Positions 15,501 through 30,500 are shown, numbered from the stretch's first letter. The stretch: DNA of 64,000 nucleotides from Arion vulgaris (GCA_020796225.1 CM036775.1:3566393-3630392); one strand, 5' to 3'. Notes: generated from the sequence alone by a model not told the origin. Made by a program: numbers and translations.

Positions 15501-18500
15501 CTTATTGTTTTACTTACCGCTTTTCTCAAGCATCTCATTTCACAGGTGGTAATTTTTCTTTCTTGTTCTTTAGTTAGTGCCAATGTTTGGCACTAGTAGC
15601 ACTGGTATCTACTTCTCTGTTATATATATATATATATATACCAAATATATCGAGCCTGTGTAATTAGTTCTTTACTATATGGCTCAGAAACATGGACAGC
15701 CTACTCAAGACACGAGAGGAGACTTAACATCTTTCACCTTCGATGTCTCCGCAAGATTATGAACATCAGGTGGTACGACAAGATAACCAACTCTGAAGTA
15801 CTGCAACGTGCAAATCTGCCTTCCATCATGGGCATGCTCAGCAGTAGATGACTAAGATGGTTGGGACATGTGAGAAGAATGGAAACTTATCACATACCAA
15901 AACAAATGTTGTTCTGTGAACTTTCGAAGGGAAGAGACACCAGGGCAGACCACTGCTCAGATATAAAGATGTCTGCAAAACCTCAATGAAAAACTTTTCT
16001 ATAGATCCCAGCACATGGGAGGGACTAGCAGATGACAGAGTTGTGTGGAAAGCCAAATTACGGAAGGGCGCAGAGTCTTTGAGAAGAGACTTATGTACGA
16101 GCTGAACAACAAGAGAGAAAGCGAAAACTCAGAAGTTGTCACAGTAAAACACTTGCATATTGACCGTCTGTAAAGATGAAAAGGGTCATATATATATATA
16201 TTCCTCTTGTACCGTTATATATACACCATAAGAAGCAAAGTGGGCATAACATCATGCACCGAATAATGCATTGAAAGATACATAGAAAGACAACAAATGC
16301 GTTAGTTTGGACATTTAATGAGAATGGAATACAACCAACCCCCAATAACAGCATATAATAAAAAGAGATCTGGTACTAGAGCCAAGGGAAGACCAAGAAA
16401 AAGATGGAGAAATATCAAGACCACACTAAATAAACACGGATATAACACAACAATGGATGAAGTCGCTGGGAAGGTCTAAGCTACAAAAATCAGTTTATTT
16501 TTGTGCTTGGGCATGCAGGTATAAGGGAAAATGAGCGCACCAATAGGCTTACAGTTATCGCTGTGGAAAGCAGGCGAGCAATGGACCAGGCTGATATTAT
16601 AAATTTCCTAAGGGAGAGAGGGCGTGTACATGATTGAAGTAATAGTGGTGAATCTACAACACTAACCAGACTGCAAGAATTCCAAGTCAAATGTAGTGTA
16701 GCTAGACAAGAACATTATGCTGGTAGACAAAGAAGAATAGTAAATCAACAAAGAACCGGGTTCGCTAGTCGCCACACACTGAGAGAAATACTGAGAGAGA
16801 TCGAAGCACTTATGGGCTAATTGGTCCGATGTGCAGTGATGATGATCCGACAACTAAACTAAACTAATTACACAACAAGGGCTCGTTAAGCGTAGGGGTG
16901 GGAGTTTTAACTGCGTCCAGGGCCAGATGAGTCGCCCTTGTTGTGTTATATCCGTGTTTATTTAGTGTGGTCTTGATACTGTCTATCCATCTTTTTCTTA
17001 ATCTTCCCTTGGCTCTAGTACCTGATCTCTATTGTATATTGCAAATTGCATACTTTATGAAAATCCTCCTCGAGGAAATCTTTGTCCTGATTAAAGATGT
17101 CTTTCAACTTTTCTTTGACTCTGAAACAAATAAGACAGTGGATTTATGCTTGGGGCTGCTACTGGAACTGGAGAGAAAGACAGAGAGAGAGAGAGAAAGG
17201 AAGAGAAAAAATAGAACGAGGAGAGAGGCAGAGAAAAAATAAAGAGGAGAGATCAAAAGAGAGATAGAAAGAAAGAGTGAGAAGCACAAAGAGAGAAAGA
17301 GGGAGAAACACAAAGAGAGAAAGAGGAGAAACACAGAAAGAGAGAAAAGGAAGGAGAAACACAAAGAGAGAAGAGGAGAAACACAAAGGGAGAAAGAGGG
17401 AGAGACACAAAGAGAGAAAGAAAGGGATAGAGATAGAGATAGAAAAAGGAGAGAGAAAAAAAAGGGAGAAAGAGAAAGGAATAGAGAGAAAGATCAAAAG
17501 AGGGATAGAAAGGGAGAGATTGAAAAGGAGAGAGAAGGAAAAGTGAGAGACACAATGAGAGAAAGAGGGAGAGAGACAGAGATAAAGAGGGATAGAAAGG
17601 GAGAGATAGAAAGATAAAGAGGGATAGAAAGGGAAAGAAGATAGAAAGAAGGATAGAAAGGGAGAGAGATTTCTTCTTCTTTGCGTTTGTTCTTTACGAC
17701 CAATTTTAATCACTCTTCGATCTTTGCCAAGAACGTGTAAACGTTGCACATTGGTTTGGTGGGCCCCTAAACACATAGACTTCTACACGTTTAGGACACA
17801 TGCATCTGATTTCAGCCAAATCTACTTAGTCGCCTCTTACGAAATGCATGGCAGGTAACAGTGGTTCTATTCTTTACACCCCAAATTTGGGCCCGTAACC
17901 ACAAGGTGGGAGAGAGATAAAGAAATAGAAGGAGATCGAGAAGACAAAGAGGAATAGAAAGAGAGAGGGATAGAAGAGGAGAGATAGAAAGAGGCTAATA
18001 GAAAGAATAAAGGAATAGATGAGAAGAGAGAAGATAGAAGAGAAGATAGAAGAGAGAAGAGGGATAGAAGAAGATAGATAGAGAAGAGAGAGAGAAGAGG
18101 ATAGAGAAAGAAAGATGGAGAGAGAATAGAAAGAGGATAGAGAGAAAGAAAATGGAGAGAAAGAAGAGAGATAGAAAGAGGGATAGAGAGAAGAAAGATG
18201 GAGAGAGAGATAGAAAGAGGATGAGAGAAAGAAATATGGAGAGATATAGATAGAGAGATAGAAAGAGGGATAGATAGAAAGATAGATGGAGAGATAGAAT
18301 GCATGACAGGACCCGATGGAAAGAAGATGGTGGATGGAACGGAAACATATTTTTTGTGTGTGCCCACTATAAATTAATCCATAGTCATAGCGCCTAATAC
18401 ACCTCTGACATATTTTTGCGTGAAAGCTTGCTTTCCTTATCACCTGTGTTCTTCATCATTCAGGCAAGTCTCACTATGACTTCAGATGTATTTGTAATTT

Positions 18501-21500
18501 AGATTCCCATGTTAAGGTTCAGAGTTTCCTATAGTCAAACCGCATAGTGTGTGAACACATACATCTGGTTCTTTTTTAATCCTGAAGCACTTTGAGCTTT
18601 CAGCTCTTCGGCTCGGTGCCATGAACACTGTGAATCTGGGGAACCTGTAGCTTTTCTGCCAGCCTGCGGAATTGAACTCGCACTCAGAGAGGGCTAGTCA
18701 CCCATAGTCAAACGCGCTACGAACACGCTGGGCAGACGGACATCCATCTTTTTAAAGAAGCTGGCCTTAAACTCTGGTATCTCTATAGTATCTCTTGCGC
18801 ACGCGATCACCGCCAGATGTTCCCATAAATCTCATTCATGTTGAAATCCGATTCATGCAGCCTTAACATGGGTGTGGTTTGTCACATCTTTAGCGCCATT
18901 TGGAGTTCTGGTGCTTATCCTTCGGCGATGTGTCCGGTTTTAGCGAGAGTTTACTGGGTTCGCTCTCCATGAGCCTTGGGCTGTTCCTAATCGACCTGCA
19001 AGGTTGCTATTTTCTTTTAGGGTAGCTACCCTTAGACGCCCTTCCCTCCCAGGTTGTTGAGCGTCATCTGCCCAGGTTACCAGTCTTTTTATGGACTACT
19101 TGGTTTGCCTGCCGTCCAGTTTTGTGTCAAGTCGAACTGGATGCCTGAGAGGCAGAGTGAGAGGTGTGTTTAATCAGCGAGCCACAGGAACTATCAGTAT
19201 GCATACTCTTCGATATCTGTTGGGGAGACTGAGCACCTATGGGTCTGCTCGGAGTGCAATGACGTCAGTTTAGTAACCAATAACCAGTTTTGTGTTCGGT
19301 TTGCTCCGCTAGACTTTGATTGTTCCCAATTGAACTACACAGCAAAAGTAGTTCTTTGCGAGGGGAAACGCAGTTATTGTTCTTATCTCTAGAGTATGTG
19401 ATCACTAGCGAAGCATGTTATTGATTGATTGATTTATTTATTAATTGATTGATAGGACCATCATCATTGCACTTCGGTGAGTAACCATGTGTGCTCCGAT
19501 CTCTTTCTTACACAGGAAGATCGCAGCAGCAGGGTACGAACTGTACATCGCGAGGATCCCTGAATGTAATTTAGAAGATGGTGAAAATATGTTGTAGGAA
19601 TTTTATTTTTTCCATATGAATTTTGCCACGGCAGCAGCTTTAACTCTTTCCATGCTTTAAGCCACACACTGCGCCACGGCAGAAGTCCGTTGCACGCTAT
19701 TAGCCGCACACTGCACCATAGAGTTGCTTTCCTTATAAGAAGTCTTTCTAGTTTTACTTCTACTGTTTTATTTATACTACACACCCGAGTGGTTACCGGG
19801 CCCAAATTTGGGGTGTAAAGAATAGAACCACTGTTACCTGCCACGCATGTCGTAAGCGGCGACTAAGGAGGTTTGGCTGAAATCGGATACACATGTCCTA
19901 AACGTGTATAAATATATGCGTTTAGGGGCCTACAAACCAATGTGCAACGTATACACGTTCTTGGCAAAGATCAAACATATCACAAAGAGTGATTAAAATT
20001 GGTCGTAAAGAACGAACGAAAGAAGAAGAAGATTTATACGACTTTTCAACCTTGTTATTCTATTAGGTTGTCCAGTTTACTTCAATTTAGTACATAATAA
20101 AATATATATGTTTATTTATTGACGAGTAGTTGGATGGTTTTTTATAGTTTTTACCTCCCTTAAATTAACTGCTTAAAACTTGAGGAAATAACTGCACGTG
20201 AAAGAGTTAAAGCCTGCTCTTCTCGATTTTGATCTATCAAGGGTTCTTTCAGGTGCTCAACTTGAGCACGGGATCTATGTTTTATCATCCATCTCCAATA
20301 GGACTAGGAACTCTATCTCACCTACACTGAGATCAGGATCTCTGTAAAAGCCTAATGGCTCCATGAGAGTACCTTTGGAACGAGAGGTGAGCACCTAACC
20401 TCTACATTACAGGGACCTCTATTCCAGCGAGTTATCAACTTCACTTTCTGCGATCCTGATAGAGAGTAATCGGAACGCCTGTATTACAGGGGCTCACAAG
20501 GGGAGCAAAGAATAGTAGCACTGCAATCTACAAGGCATGTCGTAGAAGGCGACTGACGTATGCCTTTTTTTTCTGATCCAGAAGCACTTGAGCATCAGCT
20601 CTTCAGCTTGATGGCATGAACACGGTAGATCTGGAGAACCTGTAGCTTTTGTGTCAGCCCGCAGAATTTAACCGCACACACAGGGAGCTTGACAGCTATC
20701 ATCCAACAAGCCACGAGTACGCTGTGCAGGCGGGCGAGGCCTAGGGAAGCTACCTTAGTAAATAAAAAGCATCGCAGAAATCTCAAGTTCTGACCTACTT
20801 GTAGGTGCATAACTAGCACACTGTACAATTGCTCTTAGGCTCAGATTACATACAAATCACAAAGAGTGGTTTAACAAACGGTCGATATGGAGCGTTCAAA
20901 GAAGAAGTAATCGGAAGAGAGACTGACAGAGAGGGAAAGATATCGTGATGGAGAGAGACTGTCAACCACTTACACAATCTGACATGTTGAGGTATTTGAC
21001 TCCCCGTCTAACAGTCCATTAGTGTTGGCACTTTTCACCATCTGTACCACAATTGGAGTAAGTTCTCCTTCTAATGCAAGCATGCCCTGTTGACAAACAT
21101 AATGACAAATGACATTCATGACAAGTGACATTTATGACATGTGACATTAATAAAAAAAAAGAAGAAAAAAGGTAAAGTAACCCTTGTTATACCACAAGGT
21201 ACGAGGGGAAGTCAATAAGTAAGCCACAAAGTTATGTGAGATGGTAGGTAAATGTAGTTGGTGTTTTCTAAAAGTGTCATTAGGTGACAGCAACATCCAA
21301 CTTTATATTCCGTTCGCCAGGTGGCGCTATGTGTCTCATGCGCATGCGCAGCGCATAAACAAAATGGCGACTGTACTTACGGAGAGTACAACCAAAGAGC
21401 AGCGTGCTGTTGTGCGTTTTTTGTGGGCAAAAGGACTGCCTGCAAAGGACTCTTTAAACAACCACATTGTCAACACTCCAACACCATCTGTGGTTTTGTG

Positions 21501-24500
21501 TTCAGAGGTGGTGGAGCGATCTCAGTCTATGAAATACCTGGGGTTGCGTTTTGATCGTAGCCTAGCTTTTACGGAACACATAGCTCATGTGATAATGAAG
21601 GCGAGGAAAGGTTTGCTGGCGATGAGGGTAATGGCTGCGGCGGATTGTGAACAGCGCCATCTTTGTCTTTTATACAAGGGTCTGGTCCTTTCTGTGCTTG
21701 AGTATGCGCTGGCGATCCTGACTCTCAGTCATAGTCAGATAGAACGACTGGAAAGAATACAGAACGAGGCGATGCGCATTATACATGGATGCACTAAAGA
21801 CACGTCGTGCAGGGCGATAAGCTATCTCCTTGACTATCCTACTATGGAGTATAGAATACTGATGAGCCGTGCACGAGCATACCTTTGAGTCAATGCTGAC
21901 ACACAACATCCTCTGCACTTGGAAATAAAGAGACAAAAGGAAATAGGTTAAGACGAGGAAAATCTTGGATGGGTCAGGCCGAGGACTGTATTGAACAGGT
22001 GTGTACACCTGAAGACATTGATCCCGGTGAAGAATGGATACCAGTGCCCACAGGAATCGCTACATCCTTTTCTGTATGCATCGAACTTGATAAAGAATGC
22101 AGGCAACACAACCCACTTGTTGTGGAGGCAGAGGTTCAGGCATTAATTTCTGAGAACGCATCTGAGCATGATGTAATCATTTATACGGATGGTTCGGTGA
22201 TTCGACAAGTGCGGAGCTCGTGGGCTTTCACTGCTCAGGTCGGCGGTGATGTTGTGAAGGAAGACAGTGGTGGTTTTGCCGTGACTACAAGCAGTCTCAC
22301 TATGGAAATCATGGCGGTTACCAAAGCTATGATTTGGCTAGAATCACAGACTTTTATCCATGCATGTTTTCTCGTGACTCAATGAGTATGCTCAGGAAGA
22401 TTGAAACAGGATGGGCTAGGAGACATTGGATGGAGTCGCTGGGAGGTCTAAACTGACAAAGATCAGTTTTATTTTTGTGCCAGGGCATGCAGGTGTAAGG
22501 GGAATGAACGTGCGGATAGGCTTGCAGGTATGGCTGCTGTCCAAAGCGGACGAGCAATGGACCAGGCTGATATTATAAATTCCTTAAGGGAGAGAGGGCG
22601 TGTACATGATTCACGTAATAGCGGTGAATCCACAACACTAACCAGACTGCAAGAACTCAAAGTTAAGTGTGGTGTAGCTCGACAAGAACGCTATGCTGGC
22701 AGACAAAGAAGAATTGTAAACCAACAAAGAACCGGTGTCGTTAGTCACCACACGCTGATGGACATACTGAGGGAGAGATCGGAGCACTTATGGACTAATT
22801 TGTTCGACGTGCAGTGATGGTGATCCGACGACTAAACTAAACAACTAAAACTGCCTGCAAAGGACATTCATAAGGAAATGCTTCCTGTTTATGCTGACAA
22901 ATGTTCGTCCCGTAAAACGGTGCATAGTTGGGTAGAAAACTTTTCTCAAGGACGCTCTAAAATTGTTGATGAAATCCGATCTGGTCGTCCTGTTGAGATT
23001 GCAACAGAAGCATCAGTGCAGCGGGTGGAGGAGATGATTAGAGGTGACAGACGAGTAACGATAGACTCTGTAGCATCTGCAATAGGGTGCTCACATGGTT
23101 CAGCATACAGCATAATGCATGATCGATTGAAATTTAAGAAAGTGTGCTCAAGGTGGGTACCCAGACAATTGAAAGAGGAACACAAAATGAACCGGTTTGG
23201 CCTGTCCTTGCATCATCTCTGTCGTCGAAGATGAAGAGATGCTGAACAGGATTGTTACTGGGGACGAATCATGGGTGCATCACTACCAGCCCAAATCAAA
23301 GCGTGCTTCAATGCAGTGGAAACATCCTTCTTCGCCTTGTGTCCAAAATTCAAGGTTACGCCATCAGCAGGGAAGGTTATGTTGACTGTGTTCTGGGATT
23401 GTCAGGGAGTGCTTTTAACCAATTTCATGAAGAAGGGTGACAATGTGAATTCGAATCGTACTGTGAAGTTCTATCGATGCTTCATGATGCAATTAAAAAA
23501 AAACGTCCAGGGTTGTTGACTAGAGGAGTGTTGCTTCTTCATGACAATGCCAGACCACATACGGCTCGATTAACTCAGGAGAAAATTAACCAACTAAGGT
23601 GGGAAGTTCTGGAACATCCACCTTACAGTCCCGACTTAGCCCCTAGCGATTTCCACCTCTTTGGTTCACTGAAAACCCACCTTGGCGGAGACATTTCGTG
23701 AATGATGCCGAAGTTGAATGTGAAGTGAAAACGTGGTTTAGAAAACAGAGCCCGCAGTTCTATGCAGCCGGTTTGGGAGGATTGATAAAACAATGGGATA
23801 AGTGCATCTATGTTGGTGGAAATTATGTTGAGAAATAAAGGGACAATGTATGTATAAAAATAAACTGGTTTCAAGTTGTTATCATGTTTAGTTATTTTTC
23901 TACAGTCATTTGTGACTTACTTATTGACTTCCCCTCGGGTAATACGGTGTTAGGTTTGTATTTTTCATTGACAGTCATCACACGATTGACGATGTGATCA
24001 ACATCACGCCGATTGCTTTTTACTTCCCAGTGCTTTTTCTGGTACTGAATTGAGGCTGGATCTACCTGACAGCCGCTACGATCGGAACAAACTACGCCCC
24101 TTGTGGAATTGAACCCGGACCACTAGCTTAAGAAGAGAGTTCACTAATAACTATGCTACTACGGCTCTCAAAGGACATTAAAAGCCGAAAGATTGACTTC
24201 ATTGCATCGGGTTTTACCCCATTCGGCTCGGTCCCTCTCCGCAGAAATGGCACGCCACCTGCCGGGAGTATTGCACAAAGCACGAGCTCCGTAGCTCCAG
24301 CAACAATCCTAAGGGTCTCTGGAAAACTGCACTCGTGAACAGAATGGCGGTCCAGACTCGAACCTACAACCGAGGACATTAATTACACAGTTGGAATAGG
24401 ACTTTTTTCTGACCACAATGGCTCTTAGTTTGACCCAGCCATTGCCCCCGGTAACATAAGCCTGATCAGCTCAGTTACAGAATCAGAAATTCCTGTTGAG

Positions 24501-27500
24501 GTGGGCTGACATATATGTTTGATAGAACACCGTAAACTTTATTGCAATTTTATACAATTCTACGAGTCTATGTTTATTTATTGATGAAAAGTGTCAATAA
24601 TACTGATATTCTTTTGCTTTCTTTTCTCCAGTCGTGTTTTGCCTCACAGCGTCATGATAAGAAGAGATTTATAGAACAGTCTTTTGTGTGCGCTTCATAA
24701 ATAGTGTCTTTCGTCGCTTCTATTATCCCTGAGGACCACCATGCATGGCAGGCCTTTTGTTTTGTATCCATTGTATTGGAGCAACATCGCTCTTTGAGGT
24801 GCACTGTCCGTTGGTAATCTGCTTACGTGGTCGAACCACTTAATTTGTTGTTTCTTGATGAAGTTTAGTACTGATGTTGTACCCACTTTTTTCTGATGTC
24901 TTCATTTCTCAACCGGTCTCTTATTGTTACCCCCAGCATTCTGCGTAGACACTTCATCTCTGTCGCGACTAGTTTTCTTCTATCATTTGATGTCAGCGTC
25001 CATGTTTGGCACTGGTAGCATAATGTGAACAGAAAGATTGCGTTGAACAGTGTTCTTTTTGTGTTCATAGTGACATGTTTGCATTTTAAAATTGGCACCA
25101 TTTGTCCTATCATTTGATTTGCTTTGTTGCATTTCTGTTGGATTTCATTAGTTATTCTTCCGTTTGCTGAAAAATGCTCCCTAGATATGTAAAGTCTTTG
25201 GCTTGTTTTAATGGGCGATTGTCGATGGAGATATTGGTAGTGCTTTCCTCTCTAGCGAATGTCATTACTTCGGTGTTGTCGATGTTTATTCTCATGTTGT
25301 ATTCGTTACATGCTAACTGGAGTCTGTTAATGTGTTGTTGTAGCTGTTCTGTTGTTGATATGATTGCCTGATCGTCTGCAAAAAGAAATTTGTTTAAGAG
25401 TTCCCCAATGTTGTTCCCTTCACTGGTGTTAGCTGTTTTACAGATGTGATCAATATATGTGATGAACAGCAGCGGAGATAGTACACAACCTTGTCTTACT
25501 CCTAAGCCTACTGATAGTCATTAGCGTTAAACTTAATTTGTAACAGAATCTACCAACCACTATCTTTTTTTCCAAACGTCAAATGTCTCATTAAGAGAAA
25601 ATCCGCAGTAATAACAATAAGTCGTCCATCACAAGCGATGATGACAACAGCCTCAGATGTGTGCTGCTGCACCTCTCTGGTGTGTGCAGATGTGACTGTA
25701 GAGTCCAATCCTAGAACACAATCCCCTACCAAAGGTAGGGCATACATGTTCATGGTTAAAATGACCAAGAGAAAATCTGCAGTAGACTGGAAGACAAACA
25801 CTGGAAATAATTATGGAAAAGATTTCCTCAAAGACTTCAGCAGAACAGAATAGGTCATTATATTTTTCCTATGAACCAGACACCGCAGACTCAACAGACA
25901 CTTGCATAGACTAGGACTAATTCATACAGCTTTCTGCCAGTGTCAGCAGATGAAACAGACACTGGAACATATCCTGCAAGACTATCCTCTCCTAGGAAAG
26001 ATAAGAAGCAACATATGGCCACACAGTCGATCTAGAGACTAAGCTTTTGGGGAAACCTGACAGACCTGAAGCTGATTGCCCAGTTTGTAGTCCACAGTAA
26101 ACTAAGTGCATGACCAGAGATCACTAAAGAAGGAAACCTGACAGACCTGAAGCTGACTGCCCAGTTTGTGGTCCACAGTAAACTAAGTGCATGACTAGAG
26201 ATCACTGAAGAAGGAAACCTGACAGACCTGAAGCTGACTGCCCAGTTTGTGGGTCCACAGTAAACTAAGTGCATGCCCTAGAGATCGCTGAAGAAGGAAA
26301 CCTGACAGACCTGAAGCTGATTGCCCAGTTTGTAGTCCACAGTAAACTAAGTGCATGACCAGAGATCACTGAAGATAGCTGAAGAGCCTGGACAGACCTG
26401 GAAGGGCCTGGACGGGCTCCAGTTTGTAGTCCACAGTAAACTAAGAGCATGACCAGATATCGCTGAAGAAGGAAACCTGACAGACCTGAAGCTGACTACC
26501 CAGTTTGTGGTCCACAGTAAACTAAGTGCATGACCAGAGATCGCTGAAGAAGAAAACCTGACAGACCTGAAGCTGATTGCCCAGTTTGTAGTCCACAGTA
26601 AACTAAGAGCATGACCAGAGATCGCTGAAGAAGGAAACCTGACAGACCTGAAGCTGACTGTCCAGTTTGTAGTCCACAGTAAACTAAGAGCATGACCAGA
26701 GATTGTTAAAGAAGAACCAAAAAAAACTTGTCGTTACTGCCGGTAGTACCACTTTTTAGGGCAGTATAGGACAGGTGGGACTAGAGCCTGAGGAATTTAA
26801 TGGCCGCATAGCTAGTGCAATCGCTGCGATGCTGTTCAGGTTAGGATATTTCATTTATGCCCACAAAAGAAAAAAATCTCTGACCTTACCGTGAAATGAA
26901 CATGGGTCTCCTGCATGGGAACCTCACTCTAATTCATTCAGCCAGACGCCCCTCAGAACAGAACATACTGATAAAACTCCACATTTGTTCTTACCTTCGT
27001 AAAAGCAGCTGCAGTCATCTGAACTCTTCCTTCATCAGAAGCATAGATCTTAAGGTCATGTCTGAATGTGCTGTGCAGGCGAAGGAAACCAAGTCCTGGT
27101 GCTTCAAACTGACCTGTACAGGGCGACATATACAGAATATAACAACAAGATCACAAAGAGTTAAACAGTAGGAGGTAGTAAGGAATCACGCAAGAATATA
27201 CTAGGACTCATGCATGGATATAATAGGAGGGGAGGGGGCCTCTGTGGCAAAGAGGTTAAGTGCTTGCATCTCGTTCCAAAGATATCCCTGATCTCAGTGT
27301 AGGTGAGATCGAGTTCCTAGTCCTATCATATTTAATTTGAGCATGCAAAAGAACCCTTGGCAGTTCAAAATTAAGAAGAGCAGGATGGAAAGCCGCTGCC
27401 CTGGCAAAATTCATTACAAAAGTTTTTTAAATAGAATCCCTGCAAAATGTTATGTTATGCGATCGACGTCATGGCACATTGTGCATTCCCATGCATGCTC

Positions 27501-30500
27501 TGTCCTCCGCTGCAGCAGCCATCCTAAAGTCCATTTGCTCACCTGCAAAATATTTTCACCATCTACTAAATTACATCGAAACCCTCAACAGTGCTACAGA
27601 GTTTGTGTAGTGCTACAGAGTTTGTGTACTGCCGCTGAGATCTTCCGGTGTAAGAAAGAGATTGGAGCACATATGGTAACTCACCGAAGAGCAATCATGA
27701 TGGTTCCATCAATCAATCAGGGATATAATTAGCTACGGAGGGAGCAACAGAGGAACAAAAGAATCAAATAATCACTTTCCAGGAAAAGAAAACACTCATC
27801 AAGGCCATTAGAAGAAGAAGACCAGCAAAGAGACAATTAACACTTAGATAGAGCAAGGAAGGTGATATTGTTTCAACTCAGAGCTGGACACAACAGACTG
27901 AACAATCTAAGCAAGGAAGAGTTAGGGTATTGTTTCGACAGCTGCAAGAAGCTGACACAACTGACTGAACAATCTAAGCAAGGAAGGTGATATTGTTTCG
28001 ACTCAGAGCTGGACACAACAGACTGAACAATCTAAGCAAGGAAGGTGATATTGTTTCGACTCAGAGCTGGACACAACAGACTGAAAACAAAAATCTACCA
28101 GAGCTCAAACTGAAAACTATTGTTACCAAGCTGACACACAACACATCTGACTAAGATTTCACCATGTATGTGACAGACAGCCAAACACATCCTGCAAGAT
28201 TGTCACCTGATGAATCAACTGCAGAAAGAACACTAGCCAACAGAGACAGACATCAACACAAAGCTGTTTGGAAGCCTTGATGAACTAACAAACAATCGCC
28301 TGAGTGGTTACCGGGCCCAAATTTGGGGTGTAAAGAATAGAGCCACTGTTACCTGCCATGCATATCGTAAAAGGCGACTATGGAGGTTTGGCTGAAATCA
28401 GATACACATGCCCTAAACATGTAGAAGTCTATGCGTTTAGGGCCTACCAAACCAATGTGCAACGTATACACATTCTTGGCACAAAGATCAAACATATCAC
28501 AAAGAGTGATTAAAATTGGTGGTAAAGAACAACGCAAAGAAGAAGAACGAACAAACACAACAACATACATCCACAGAACCACTTATTGTGTAGACATTGA
28601 ACATCAGCAAACGAGAAGAAGATGTAGAGATATACAAGGACTGAAGTTATGTTTGGATAATTTCTTCTTAATCCTATCTATTTCTTGTAAAGCATAGGGA
28701 CTCAACAGTTCTCCCCTTTACATGATCTCTGGCTGGCTTTTTTTTTTAATGGCTTCCTAAGATTATCCAGAATCCCAGGCCACACAAAGGGAACCACAAG
28801 ATAACATGGAAAGAGAGCTAACACTACAGCTAAACAAGCTCTCAGAACACAACAAAATTATTCTCCAGTGGATACCAGCCCACTGTGCTTCCAGGAAATG
28901 AGAGAGCAGACATGCTGGCTAAGGATGGAACAAAACTTACACAACAGAAACACCCAGTATCACTACCAGAAATCAAGACACATATCAAAAGAAAGTACAA
29001 AGAGGTATGGAGGCAACAAACCCACAGCAAACACCCACAAGATCCCATCAGCAGACTAAACAGAAAACAGCACACAACAATCTTTCGCCTAAGAACAGGT
29101 CACTGCAGGCTCAACCGCCACATGCACAGAATAAAGCCTGCTCAGACTGCACAGTGTGCATGCCAGACAGAAACACAGACTCCAGAGCACATCCTGCAGT
29201 CATGTCCATCATACATACACCAACGAAATGAAACATGGCCTCATGAACAAAGCATACAGACCAAGCTATGGGGAACTCTCGAAGAACTCCAACTGACATG
29301 CAGCTTCATAGAGGCAACCCATCTCATGATTTAGACGAGCATACGAAACCGAACGCAAAGAAGAAGAAGAAGATCCAGAATCCTTCAAGAAGACTACATC
29401 TCCAGGTCTGCTTAGAGCAGAGTTTCCCAAAGTGGGTGATACCGACTAGTGGGCGCTGAAGCGTTCTAGAGGGGCGATAGTGGGTTCAGAAGAATTTGGG
29501 GGATGTTCAGGCGATTAAGGGTCGGTGGCTCCTTAAAGAAGAAATTAATCATAAATATTATAAAATAAATTAGTTTCGTGATTTTGCGATTGAATAATCA
29601 TTTAAAATTTGAATTCTACATTTTAATTCATCTCATGCCCATCTTACACGATCAATGTTTTCATCAATTTTCTATTTCATGCATATAATCCTTGGAAAAT
29701 TGACCATGTGTTACAGTAATATATATCAATTTTCTATGTCGAAGAGAAAATAGAACATGTTTATATGTGGAAGGAGGGCGTTGGCCAACTGTTATAATGT
29801 GTAGGGGGCGTTACAAAGTTTATGTTGTGCAAAGTGGGCGGTGGGTCGATAAAGTTTGGGAATCTATGGCTTAGAGTATCCTCTTCTCTTATTTCCCTTA
29901 TTGGTTCCACTCTAGTACCTGTCTAGCGACACTCGACTGTGTCTTCCGGAGGGTATTCCCAACTCACCACATTTTTTCCTGGTTCATCATAGGTTTCTGT
30001 CCCATCCTTATCCACAGATATGTATATATACCACATGCTCTAACGTGTCCCACTTGGACACACACAACAAACAATACCTTATTTATCAAAAACACACTTA
30101 ACACTATACCTTGTCCTCCAGGATACAAAGTTCGAAATGCCTTGCCAAGGTTCTCAGCCTGTGCTCTACCTGCAGGAGTAAGTTCACCTCCCCACTTCAG
30201 AATCAGTAACAACGAAGGATCCCTGGGAGAATCATCTGATTAGAATCATTTGATCATTTCATGATTTCAACAATCATTGATCATCTATCATCTGGGCTCT
30301 CATGGTTAAATTATTCTGTCCCATCCTGTTTGCAGCAGATAGGGTAATATACCCATGTAGCGTGTTCAATTCTGCACTGCAAAAAACATACCAGTTTCTC
30401 CAGATTTTCTTGTCTCAGGCACCTTGCCAAGGTTCTCAGCCTGTGCCCTACCTGCAGGAGTAAGTTCACCTCCCCACTTCAGAATCAGTAACAACGAAGG

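Larger units (their letters stand above)
19422..20415 (-). mobile_element. SINE-F copy carrying a nested MITE and SINE-A
   Basis: (TTGA)n end at 19422, tRNA-side end near 20400. Interrupted at 19640-20210 by the TTAA-flanked MITE. Confidence 0.85.

Noticed and set aside
17159..17776. 205-codon Ser/Leu/Phe-rich minus-strand frame
   Set aside because: It is the translation of a purine-rich simple repeat plus part of a SINE-A; no protein signal.
17867..18443. Overlapping 117-189-codon minus-strand frames
   Set aside because: Same low-complexity (GATAGA)n artefact.
21241..21888. 215-codon frame as a host gene
   Set aside because: It is an in-frame accident of mariner N-terminus and inserted LINE RT sequence.
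28842..29334. RNase H-like domain as a host RNase H1 gene
   Set aside because: It lacks the N-terminal part, has a LINE terminal block and AAG tail, and is bounded by a TSD.
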